From the NCBI RefSeq assembly GCF_001421715.1, contig NZ_LMKP01000012.1, positions 104,501-168,500 on the forward strand: a stretch of 64,000 nucleotides of DNA, written 5' to 3'. Below, piece by piece: positions 43,354 to 51,478 of this stretch. This DNA is from Sphingomonas sp. Leaf22. Its GTDB lineage: Bacteria > Pseudomonadota > Alphaproteobacteria > Sphingomonadales > Sphingomonadaceae. Numbering within the stretch: position 1 is the first letter of the stretch; each line of letters starts with the position of its first letter. A program made the translations under genes and the position numbers. The notes beneath the pieces were generated by a model, which saw only the letters and a list, made by a program, of their open reading frames with translations, did not search any database and was not told where the DNA came from.

Positions 43354-44640
43354 TCAGCGCGCCGCCATTCGCCGGGCGAAGTGGATTTCCACCGCCTGCG
43401 TTACGCTCTTCGCGATCGCCTTGCGCCCTTCGACCGAATCGAGCCGCTTCGCATCCCCCTCGTTCGACAGATAGCCGGTTTCGAACAGGATCGAGGGCAG
43501 GTCGGGTGCCTTGAGCACCATCAGCGACGCCATGCGGTGGTAATTAGATTTGAGCGGGATCACGCCCTTCGCTTCACGCCCGAGCAACCGCGCGAAGCCC
43601 GCCGATTCATTCATCGTCTCGCGCTGCGTCAGGTCGATCAGGATCGACGAGATGTCGGCCGGTTGCCGGCCGAGATCGACCCCGGCGAGGATATCGGCCT
43701 TGTTCTCGCGCGCGGCCAGCCGGGCGGCTTCGCGGTCCGATGCGACTTCGGACAGGGTGTAGATGCTGGCTCCGCTGGCGTCGGGGTTATCCGCGCTGTC
43801 GCAATGGACCGAGATGAACAGGCTGCCGCCCAGTCGACGGGCGATGGCATAGCGTTCCTGCAACACCAGAAACTGGTCGCGGTCGCGCGTCATCGCGATA
43901 CGGACGCGCCCCCCGGCGAGCAGCGCGTCGCGAATCGCCCGCGCGGTTTTGAGCGTCAGATCCTTTTCCCGCAGGCCGCCATGCGGCGAGATCGCGCCGG
44001 GATCATGGCCGCCATGGCCGGCGTCGATCACGACCAGCGGCCGATCGGCGTCGCCCTCTACCCGTGGCAATGGCAGGCCACGGCGCGGGCGTGCGACGGG
44101 TACGGCGACACTGGCGGTCGCTCGTTGCCGCCGGTCGACGACCATCGCCGCCGACGATGCCACCGGCACGATCGCGCCGACCACCGGCTGCGGCGCGAAC
44201 CGCATCCGCCCGCCCCCCGCCGCCCGCGCGAAACGCTGTACGGTCACCGGCCGCAGGTCCAGCGTCAGGCGACGTCCGCCGTCGGAAAAACTGCCGCCGG
44301 TAACCATCGCCGATTCGGTCAGGTCGAGCACGATCCGGCTGCCGCCATCGCCGCGCACGCCCTGCCGGATCGCGCGTACCGATCCACCGGCATTGCTGCG
44401 GCCACCGGGGCGGATACCGTCGAGGTCGACGACGATACGATCGGGACCGGCCATGGTGAAGCTGCTGGCACCATGCGCCGGGGCGTCGAAGCGCAGGACG
44501 ATGCGGTCGTTCGCCACCTCGACCGCATCGACGCGCTGCGCGGCGGCAGGCGATGCGAGCGTCGCGCACGACAGGATCAGCGCGGCCGCATGCAGCGCGC
44601 CTGCCCGTCCAATCCCGAAGATGGTCCAGCGCAAAGCCAT
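43354..44640 (-). CDS. amiC: N-acetylmuramoyl-L-alanine amidase (AmiC type)
   Basis: A 428-residue periplasmic amidase that cuts the peptide from glycan in septal peptidoglycan. Signal peptide about 1-34; AMIN targeting domain about 36-130; an Arg/Pro-rich linker; Amidase_3 catalytic domain from about 200. Zinc ligands are H209 (DAGHGGHDPG), E225 (GLREKDL) and H279 (ISVHCDS), and the catalytic acid is E387 (FETGYLSN). It would be activated by an EnvC/LytM-type factor, not seen here. It is divergent from rne. Confidence 0.94.
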   Translation of the reverse strand: MALRWTIFGIGRAGALHAAALILSCATLASPAAAQRVDAVEVANDRIVLRFDAPAHGASSFTMAGPDRIVVDLDGIRPGGRSNAGGSVRAIRQGVRGDGGSRIVLDLTESAMVTGGSFSDGGRRLTLDLRPVTVQRFARAAGGGRMRFAPQPVVGAIVPVASSAAMVVDRRQRATASVAVPVARPRRGLPLPRVEGDADRPLVVIDAGHGGHDPGAISPHGGLREKDLTLKTARAIRDALLAGGRVRIAMTRDRDQFLVLQERYAIARRLGGSLFISVHCDSADNPDASGASIYTLSEVASDREAARLAARENKADILAGVDLGRQPADISSILIDLTQRETMNESAGFARLLGREAKGVIPLKSNYHRMASLMVLKAPDLPSILFETGYLSNEGDAKRLDSVEGRKAIAKSVTQAVEIHFARRMAAR

Positions 44641-45102
44641 GACGAAGCGCCTCTTCCCCCTGTTCGCGAACCATGCCGTATCGGCACGTGGTTCAAACGG
44701 CCCCTAATAACCCTGGTAAAACTTAATTTAACCTAAATCACCGGCAAAGATAACCGTGTAAGGAAGCATGCCCGCGCTGTTGCCGTTCACGATGACGAAT
44801 GCTACGCCTGTGGCCACGTCGGTCCCGGGCCTGTCCCAGCGGAACCGATGCGACATCCCGCGCGCAACCGCCTGCGGGATTTATTCAGGTTGATGTTCGC
44901 ATGTGGCAATTTCCGTCCCGTACCGCCTGTGCCGCTGTCGCGGTCGGCGTCGGGGCGACGGTTGTCCGCCCGGAAATTCCCGGACTGCCCGTGCGAGCAG
45001 ACGCATATCCCAGCAATCGCGCGCAGGCACCGGGCTTGAACCCCGCCGCGCGTTTAGGCGCGCCGACTGGCACAGCCGTCCCGCGCGCCCGGAGACACTA
45101 TC
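44641..45102 (+). promoter_or_regulatory. Divergent amiC/rne promoter region and long rne leader
   Basis: 462 bp without a gene. An AT-rich core near 44718-44758 (ACTTAATTTAACCTAAATCA) probably holds the promoters. From there to the rne ATG is over 340 nt, so rne likely has a long 5' leader. Long leaders of rne genes mediate autoregulation by RNase E in other bacteria. TTAACC, 17 bases, TAACCG is a possible rne promoter, weakly matched. GGAG lies 9 nt before the rne ATG. Confidence 0.5.
44855..44880 (+). promoter_or_regulatory. Hairpin in the rne leader
   Basis: ATCCCGC pairs with GCGGGAT and is followed by TTATT. It could be a partial terminator or an RNase E target in the leader. The T-run is short. 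Confidence 0.4.
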
Positions 45103-47874
45103 ATGACCACGCGGATGTTGATCGACGCTCGCCACCGGGAGGAAACCCGGGTCGCCGTCGTCAAGGGTAACCGGATCGAGGAATTCGATTTCGAATCGGC
45201 CGAGCGCAAGCAGCTCAAGGGCAATATCTATCTTGCCAAGGTGACGCGTGTCGAACCGTCGTTGCAGGCGGCGTTCGTCGATTACGGCGGCAACCGTCAC
45301 GGCTTCCTCGCTTTTTCCGAAATCCACCCGGATTATTACCAGATTCCGAAGGAAGACCGCGACGCGCTGCTGGCCGAGGAAGCCGAGCACGCCGCCGAGG
45401 AAGCTGCGCTGCGTGCCGGCGATCATGACGACGACGTCGATTACGACGATCACGACCATGACGACGATGTCGAGGGCGGCGTCGAGGTCGTCGAGCGTGA
45501 CGAGGACGACGACATCCACGACGACGAGGACGGCGAGAACGCCCCCGCGCCGCGCCCGCGCAAGAGCGGTGGCGACGATGCCGCGGTCGAGGCGCTGCGC
45601 CAGCGCCGGCTGAACCTGCGTCGCCGCTACAAGATCCAGGACGTGATCCGTAGGCGACAGGTGCTGCTGGTGCAGGTCGTGAAGGAAGAGCGCGGCAACA
45701 AGGGTGCGGCGCTGACCACCTATCTGTCGCTCGCCGGCCGCTATTGCGTGCTGATGCCCAACACCGCGCATGGCGGCGGTATTTCGCGCAAGATCAATTC
45801 GGCCGCCGATCGCAAGCGGTTGAAGTCGATCATGGCCGAACTGACGCTGCCGGCGTCGATGGGCTGCATCGTCCGCACCGCCGGCCTTCAGCGGTCGCGG
45901 CAGGAGATCAAGCGCGACTTCGATTACCTCGCCCGGCTGTGGGACGGGATTCGCGACCAGACGCTGACGTCGTCGGCCCCGGCGCTCGTCTATGGCGACA
46001 GCGACCTGATCAAGCGTGCGATCCGCGATATCTACAACAAGGATATCGACGAGGTGATCGTCGAGGGTGAGGACGGATTCCGCCACGCCAAGGAATATAT
46101 GCGGTTGCTGATGCCCGCGCATGCCCGCCGGGTGAAGCAATATGCCGACGCCGTGCCGCTGTTCCAGCGCGCGCATGTCGAGGATCAGCTGGCCGCGATG
46201 TACAATCCGGTCGTGCAGCTGAAATCGGGTGGCTATCTGGTCATCAACCCGACCGAGGCACTGGTGTCGATCGACATCAACTCAGGCCGGTCGACCCGCG
46301 AACACAATATCGAACAGACCGCGACCGCGACCAACCTCGAAGCGGCGCAGGAAATCGCGCGCCAGCTCCGCCTGCGCGACATGGCCGGTCTGGTCGTCAT
46401 CGACTTCATCGACATGGATCACGGATCGAACGTCCGTAAGGTCGAGAAGGCGATGAAGGAGGCGCTGAAGAACGATCGCGCCCGCATCCAGGTCGGCCGC
46501 ATCTCTGCCTTTGGCCTCATGGAAATGAGCCGCCAGCGGCTGCGCACCGGCGTGCTGGAGGCATCGACCCGCCAGTGCCCGCATTGCGATGGCACCGGGC
46601 TGGTCCGGACCGCATCGTCGGCCGGCCTGTCGGCGCTGCGTCTGATCGAGGACGAGGCCGCCCGCGGTCGCGGTTCGCTGATCGCGTTGCGCGCCAGCCA
46701 GGAAGCGGCCTTCTATGTCCTCAACAAGAAGCGTGCCGACATCGCAGAGGTCGAGGACCGGTACGGCGTGACGGTCGAGATCGTGCCCGATGCCGAAATC
46801 GAGGGCGCACGGATGGCTGTCGAAGCCTCTGGCCCGCCGCCAGCGCACCCGCCCAAGATCGAACCGCTGGTCATCGTCGACGACGAAGACGATGCCTATG
46901 AGGATATCGAGGACGAGATCGACGAGGAGATCGAGGAGGACGCGGTCGAGGAAACCGCCCGTCCGCCGCGCAGCGATGACGAGGGCGAAGGTCGTGGCAA
47001 GCGCCGCCGCCGCCGTCGCGGCCGTCGCGGTCGCAACCGTGAGGAAGGCGACGTCGAGGGCGAAGCCGGCGACGATGCCGACATCGAATCGTATGGTGAC
47101 GACGCGGTCGACGCCGAAGACGAGACGGTCGATGCCGCTGTCGTCGACGCCGAGACGGATGAAGGCGACGTCGCCGACGATGCCGCGCCCGAAACCGAAA
47201 CCGCCGATGACGGTAGCCGGCGCAAGCGTCGCCGGCGTGGTCGCCGCGGTGGTCGTCGTGGCGATGGTGCGTTCGATGCCGCCGACGGTGCGGGGGCGGT
47301 CGCCGACCTCCCGGTCGAGGACGATGTTGCCGAACCGGCCGTGGTTGCCGAACCCGCCGCAGCGGAACCGGTCGTCGAACCCGACCTGGTCGAAGCCGAA
47401 CCGACGCCCGCGCCCAAGCGGACACGTCGCCGCCCGAGCGCACGTGCCAAGGTCGAGACCAATGCCGAGCCGACGCCGGCCGAACCGGTGACCATCGAGG
47501 CAGGCGATGCCGCGCCGTTCGTGGTGCCCGCACCGGTCGAGCCCCCGGTCGCCGAGGTCGAGCCGGCCGCCGAAGCCCCCAAGCCGAAGCGGACGCGTCG
47601 TCGCAAGGCCGATGCCGAGCCGGCCGTGGTCGAGGAAGCACCAGCTCCGGTCGAGGCCGAAGCGGAAGCAACCCCTGCCCCCAAGAAGCGCCGTGCACCG
47701 CGTCGCAAGCCTGCCGAAACGGCGGACGTGACCGAAGCGGCTGCTACGGCGGAACCCGAAACAGTCGCTGCCGAACCGGAACCCGAAGAAACGCCTGCGA
47801 ACGAGGAAGCGGCCGCCGATGGCGAAAACCCGTCGCCCCGTCGTGGCTGGTGGCAGCGCACCTTCGGCAACTGA
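45103..47874 (+). CDS. rne: Ribonuclease E/G
   Basis: A 923-residue endoribonuclease that starts mRNA decay and processes rRNA. The S1 domain (about 35-220) is split by an insertion at 88-180 containing the His/Asp-rich tract GDHDDDVDYDDHDHDDD at about 106-122 and further Asp/Glu. The catalytic 5'-sensor and DNase-like parts follow, with SIDINSGRST near 388 and the Zn-link cysteines C492 and C495 in CPHCDGTG. Residues 600-923 are a disordered tail of Arg-rich (RRRRRGRRGRNR) and Ala/Glu/Pro-rich segments for RNA and partner binding, ending RRGWWQRTFGN. Strong terminator downstream. Confidence 0.95.
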   Translation: MTTRMLIDARHREETRVAVVKGNRIEEFDFESAERKQLKGNIYLAKVTRVEPSLQAAFVDYGGNRHGFLAFSEIHPDYYQIPKEDRDALLAEEAEHAAEEAALRAGDHDDDVDYDDHDHDDDVEGGVEVVERDEDDDIHDDEDGENAPAPRPRKSGGDDAAVEALRQRRLNLRRRYKIQDVIRRRQVLLVQVVKEERGNKGAALTTYLSLAGRYCVLMPNTAHGGGISRKINSAADRKRLKSIMAELTLPASMGCIVRTAGLQRSRQEIKRDFDYLARLWDGIRDQTLTSSAPALVYGDSDLIKRAIRDIYNKDIDEVIVEGEDGFRHAKEYMRLLMPAHARRVKQYADAVPLFQRAHVEDQLAAMYNPVVQLKSGGYLVINPTEALVSIDINSGRSTREHNIEQTATATNLEAAQEIARQLRLRDMAGLVVIDFIDMDHGSNVRKVEKAMKEALKNDRARIQVGRISAFGLMEMSRQRLRTGVLEASTRQCPHCDGTGLVRTASSAGLSALRLIEDEAARGRGSLIALRASQEAAFYVLNKKRADIAEVEDRYGVTVEIVPDAEIEGARMAVEASGPPPAHPPKIEPLVIVDDEDDAYEDIEDEIDEEIEEDAVEETARPPRSDDEGEGRGKRRRRRRGRRGRNREEGDVEGEAGDDADIESYGDDAVDAEDETVDAAVVDAETDEGDVADDAAPETETADDGSRRKRRRRGRRGGRRGDGAFDAADGAGAVADLPVEDDVAEPAVVAEPAAAEPVVEPDLVEAEPTPAPKRTRRRPSARAKVETNAEPTPAEPVTIEAGDAAPFVVPAPVEPPVAEVEPAAEAPKPKRTRRRKADAEPAVVEEAPAPVEAEAEATPAPKKRRAPRRKPAETADVTEAAATAEPETVAAEPEPEETPANEEAAADGENPSPRRGWWQRTFGN

Positions 47875-47898
47875 TCGCGACGATCCTTGCCAGTGACG

Positions 47899-47931
47899 AA
47901 AGGGCGGCCTCAACGGGCCGCCCTTTTTTTT
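47899..47931 (+). terminator. Rho-independent terminator after rne
   Basis: AAGGGCGGCC and GGCCGCCCTT pair around TCAAC-G, followed by a run of eight or more T. Confidence 0.93.
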
Positions 47932-48030
47932 ACGCCTGAAGCGGTTTCCGGTCAGGTTGGAGGATTGGCCCGCCGCGTCACCGGTAGCGTATCGGGCAGA
48001 GACGGCGATGCGACAGGATCGACAACTGCG

Positions 48031-49404
48031 CTACCGCTTGGCCAACGGCGCGCGAACCAGCGCGTCACATCGCACGTCGATGCGTACCGACAGCCCGTCC
48101 CGCCGCCAGTCGCGCGTGATCGTCCCTGCCAATTGCTGTTCGATGCTGAGCGTCGCCAACCGCGTGCCGAAACCGGCAGTGTCCGGCACGTGATCGATCG
48201 CCGGCCCACCCGTTTCGCGCCAGTCTATCGTCACCTGTTCCCCGTCGCGCCGGGTCTCGATCGTCACCGCACCCTCGGGTGTCGACAATGCGCCATATTT
48301 GGCGGCGTTGGTCGCCAGTTCGTGGAACATCAGCGCGATCGGCGTCGCCCCGCGATCATCGAGCGGGACGTCATCGCCGCTCACCCGCCACTGGCGGTCG
48401 GCATAGGGCGACAGGAGTTCGCGCAGCACATGATGCAGGGTCGCGTCGCCGACAGTCGGCCGCGAAACATCGCTGTGCGGCCGGGCCAAATTATGCGCCG
48501 CGCCCAGTGCCGCGATCCGCTTGGCAAGATCGTCGGCAAACCCGCGCATCGCCGGCATCTGCCGCGCCGACATGCGGATCAGTCCGCTGATGATCGCGAA
48601 GATGTTCCTGATGCGGTGGCTGAGTTCACGGCTGAGGATATCATTCTGTTCGGCGGCGCGCTTGGCCGAATCGATGTCGGTACAGGTTCCGATCCAGCGC
48701 ACGATCCGTCCATCGCCGTCCCGCACCGGCAAGGCACGGCCCAGCACCCAGCGAAAGGTGCCGCTGCGGTGGCGCAGCCGATATTCGATCTCATAGGCTT
48801 CGCCGGTCCGCAGGCTGTGCCGCCACCGTTCCCATGCCCGTTCCTGGTCATCAGGATGGAACATGCCGTTCCATTCCTCGCCATCGGTCGAGCCGGCGGG
48901 CATGCCGGTGAAGCGATACCATTGGGCGTTGTAGAAATCGTGAAAGCCGTCCGGCCGGGTCGCCCACACCATCTGCGGCATGGCATTGGTCAGCGTATCC
49001 AGTTCGGCCTGCGCCGCGACCTGCGCGCTGTCCGCATGGCGTTGCCGAACGGCGTCGCCGGCCGTGACGAACCAGCGGGGGCGGCCTTGTGGGTCAGGCG
49101 TGGTGGGCGTGACCATGAAGTCGATAGTGCCGTTACCGGTCCGATCGCAGCAGCCGATAATCAGCGGAAACGCTCCCCCGGCGGCCGTGCCGGCGGCCCA
49201 TGCCGTCATGGCCGCGTCGCGCGTCTCCGGTGGCAAGGATCCGGTCCAAAGATCACCGATCGATACCGTATCGATCTCCGCATGCCAGCGACGATTGCCC
49301 CATAGGAGCCGTCCATCGCGATCGGCGATCCACGCCAGTACCGGCATTCTTTCCACGATGTCTTGCCAGACAGGATCGTTCGCGTCCGATACCGGCAACT
49401 CCAT
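48031..49404 (-). CDS. HWE-family PAS sensor histidine kinase
   Basis: A 457-residue cytosolic kinase. Two PAS domains, about 14-115 and 135-248 (second with WNGMFHPDDQERAWERW, a PAS_3-type fold). The HWE/HisKA_2 H-box is ELSHRIRNIFAIISGLIRM with H263, and the N-box is MFHELATNAAKYGALS with N366; WRETGG and FGTRLATLSIEQQLAG are typical of the class. HWE kinases often feed the PhyR-EcfG general stress system. There is no cognate response regulator next to it; an orphan receiver lies 5 kb away. Confidence 0.92.
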   Translation of the reverse strand: MELPVSDANDPVWQDIVERMPVLAWIADRDGRLLWGNRRWHAEIDTVSIGDLWTGSLPPETRDAAMTAWAAGTAAGGAFPLIIGCCDRTGNGTIDFMVTPTTPDPQGRPRWFVTAGDAVRQRHADSAQVAAQAELDTLTNAMPQMVWATRPDGFHDFYNAQWYRFTGMPAGSTDGEEWNGMFHPDDQERAWERWRHSLRTGEAYEIEYRLRHRSGTFRWVLGRALPVRDGDGRIVRWIGTCTDIDSAKRAAEQNDILSRELSHRIRNIFAIISGLIRMSARQMPAMRGFADDLAKRIAALGAAHNLARPHSDVSRPTVGDATLHHVLRELLSPYADRQWRVSGDDVPLDDRGATPIALMFHELATNAAKYGALSTPEGAVTIETRRDGEQVTIDWRETGGPAIDHVPDTAGFGTRLATLSIEQQLAGTITRDWRRDGLSVRIDVRCDALVRAPLAKR

Positions 49405-49561
49405 TACCTATTTGCCTCTCTGTTTTTGCGGCGCACCATCGTCGTTCGAACATTGTCCGGTCCGGCATAATCCACTGCGAATATTCGTGTTCCGGTTGTT
49501 CGATCCCCGATGCGACCGGCGGTTTCAGATCAACCTGGGTTAAACAATTGACGACGACGGG

Positions 49562-49589
49562 TTGAAAGCGGCAGAATATTTCTCATACT
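49562..49589 (+). promoter_or_regulatory. Candidate sigma-70 promoter of mucR
   Basis: TTGAAA, 16 bases, CATACT, about 88 nt before the mucR ATG in an AT-rich stretch. A plausible but imperfect match. Confidence 0.35.
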
Positions 49590-49676
49590 CTGGCTAAATC
49601 TTCCTTTGATCCAGATCGGACCTATTGACCCGAAGGTTCAGGCAACGCAAAGGCCAGTCCAGAAAAGGAGAACTCC

Positions 49677-50186
49677 ATGTCCGAAGACGGTTCCGAACTG
49701 AACGCGATCGAACTAGCCACCGAACTGACCATCGCCTGGTTGAACAACGGCAATAACCGTGTCGCCGCCGAGGATGTTCCGGCGTTCCTGCAAACCATGC
49801 ACGCGACGGTTCTGGGCCTGGCTTCGGGCAATGTCGAACCGGAAGAGGCCGCGCCGCAGCAGGACCATGTTGCCGCCGTCTCGGTGCGCAAGTCGCTGGC
49901 GTCGAAAGACCACATCATTTCGATGATCGACGGCAAGCCGTACAAGACGCTGCGCCGTCATCTGGCCGGACACGGTCTGACCCCGGAAACCTATCGCGAA
50001 CGCTATGGCCTGCGTCCCGACTATCCGATGGTCGCCGAAACCTATTCGCAGAGCCGCCGCGACATGGCCAAGCGCATCGGGCTGGGTCGCAAGGCGCGCA
50101 ATGCCGACACCGGTGAAGCCGCCGCCGAGGGTGATGCCGGCGACGCGCCGCGCCGTCGTGGTCGCAAGCCCAAGGCTGCCGAATAA
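49677..50186 (+). CDS. MucR/Ros-type transcriptional regulator, zinc ligand variant
   Basis: A 169-residue MucR/Ros family regulator. MVLGLASGN is a typical central segment, and the DNA-binding finger is DHIISMIDGKPYKTLRRHLA, then HGLTPETYRERYGLRPDYP. In the zinc-binding family members the segment reads IICLxDGK, with Cys as first ligand; here it is IISMIDGK, so Ser82 replaces the Cys. D85, H95 and H99 remain. Zinc-free Ros-type fingers have been described in Mesorhizobium (Ml proteins). The C-terminus is basic (RRRGRKPKAAE), AT-hook-like. AAAAGGAG 6 nt before ATG. Confidence 0.88.
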   Translation: MSEDGSELNAIELATELTIAWLNNGNNRVAAEDVPAFLQTMHATVLGLASGNVEPEEAAPQQDHVAAVSVRKSLASKDHIISMIDGKPYKTLRRHLAGHGLTPETYRERYGLRPDYPMVAETYSQSRRDMAKRIGLGRKARNADTGEAAAEGDAGDAPRRRGRKPKAAE

Positions 50187-50192
50187 ACAGGA

Positions 50193-50218
50193 ACGGGGCG
50201 GCCATCGTGCCGCCCCGT
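50193..50218. terminator. Hairpin between mucR and hisZ
   Basis: ACGGGGCGGC, loop CATCGT, GCCGCCCCGT between convergent genes. No long T-run on either strand. A near-identical hairpin lies at 27913-27933. Confidence 0.65.
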
Positions 50219-50221
50219 CCC

Positions 50222-51325
50222 TTATGTGCGCGGCACGATCGCGCCGTCGGACCAGCGATGGGTGCACAGTTGTGCCTCGGGCGTGTCGTCGGCGTCGAGC
50301 GCCGAGACCGTCACCCAGCCTTCGCTGCGCAGGCGCGCCGCCGCCGCCGGATCGATACCGATCGGCAGGAACAGCCGCCGCCGATCCTTTGCAGCCAAAC
50401 CGGCATCGAGCAGCGCATCGGCGTAGAGCGAGAAGCCGACCGCCGGTTCCTCGCGGCCGTCGGCATGGCACACCATATAGCTGCCGCCCCGGCCGATCTC
50501 GCCCAGCACCCCCTGCGCGAACAGCGAGAAGCCGAGCCAGCTCTGGTATTCGAAGCCGTGCCGCTCGGTCGGATCGAGCGTCACCGCGACGCGGCCGGCC
50601 AGCGTCGCCGCCACCGCCTCGATCGCGTCGAGCCGGGACGCCAGCCGTCCGGCCTGATCGGTCGCGCGCAACCGGGCGAGCGCGGTGTTGAACGGCCCCG
50701 CTGCCTCGACCAGCGGCAGATAGGCCGGATCGATCGCGGCGACGCGACCGGCATCCTTCGCATCCAGCGCCGCGATCAGCGCGGCATGCTGTGGCCCCGG
50801 CGGATCGCCGGCCAAGGTCGCGACCAGATCGGGCAGCGTGAAGTCGATCGAGATGCCGGTGACGCCCGCCGCCGCCAGCGCCTCGACCGCGACGGTCACG
50901 ATCTCGGTCGCTGCCGCCACGCTGTCGCGGCCGATCAGTTCGGCCCCCATCTGTCGCGATGCCCGCCGGGGAGCCAGTTCGCCCGCGCGCAATTTCAGCA
51001 CCGGACCGGCATAGGACAGCCGCACCGGGCGTGGGTGGTGGCCCATCCGCGTCGCGGCGATCCGTGCGACCTGTGCGGTGATGTCGGGACGGATCGCCAG
51101 CGTCCGCTGGCTGACCGGATCGACGAAGCGCACCGCATCGGTCGCCGCCGTGCCCTTCAACCGCCCGGCCAGCCCCGCCTCGAACTCGGCGAGCGGCGGA
51201 TCGACCTGTTCATAGCCATAGCCATGCGCGACGCCGAGCACCGCCCCTTCGAACCGGCGCAGGCCGTCGGCGGCGGGGGGCAGGCGGTCGTGAAACCCTT
51301 CGGGCAGGAGGCCGGTATCGTTCAT
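50222..51325 (-). CDS. hisZ: ATP phosphoribosyltransferase regulatory subunit HisZ
   Basis: A 367-residue HisRS-like protein lacking tRNA-synthetase activity that activates short HisG in histidine synthesis. FVDPVSQRTLAIRPDITAQVAR is the class II motif 2-like region. No hisG is adjacent. The start is the ATG at 51325 with a GGGGA upstream. Convergent with mucR; separated from serA by 153 bp including a terminator. Confidence 0.9.
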   Translation of the reverse strand: MNDTGLLPEGFHDRLPPAADGLRRFEGAVLGVAHGYGYEQVDPPLAEFEAGLAGRLKGTAATDAVRFVDPVSQRTLAIRPDITAQVARIAATRMGHHPRPVRLSYAGPVLKLRAGELAPRRASRQMGAELIGRDSVAAATEIVTVAVEALAAAGVTGISIDFTLPDLVATLAGDPPGPQHAALIAALDAKDAGRVAAIDPAYLPLVEAAGPFNTALARLRATDQAGRLASRLDAIEAVAATLAGRVAVTLDPTERHGFEYQSWLGFSLFAQGVLGEIGRGGSYMVCHADGREEPAVGFSLYADALLDAGLAAKDRRRLFLPIGIDPAAAARLRSEGWVTVSALDADDTPEAQLCTHRWSDGAIVPRT

Positions 51326-51427
51326 GGAGTTTCCCCTAGCGCGAGTCGGCGAGCGGTGGAACCGGGGACTACATCCGCCCAGCCAACCACGTCACCTCGG
51401 GGGCATAATGTGGTCGTGCCAACGCAA

Positions 51428-51457
51428 ACGGGCTGCCGGATCGCTCCGACAGCCCGT
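51428..51457 (-). terminator. Terminator after serA
   Basis: On the minus strand ACGGGCTG and CAGCCCGT pair around a short stem-loop (extended by TCGG/CCGG with one mismatch), followed by TTTGCG. It lies 21 bp past the serA stop. Confidence 0.65.
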
Positions 51458-51478
51458 CCGCTCACAACAACGAACCGA

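Noticed and set aside
49468..49493. GGAAC on the minus strand upstream of the HWE kinase as an EcfG promoter
   Set aside because: GGAAC is present, but the required CGTT at 16-17 nt is replaced by GATT; too weak to call.
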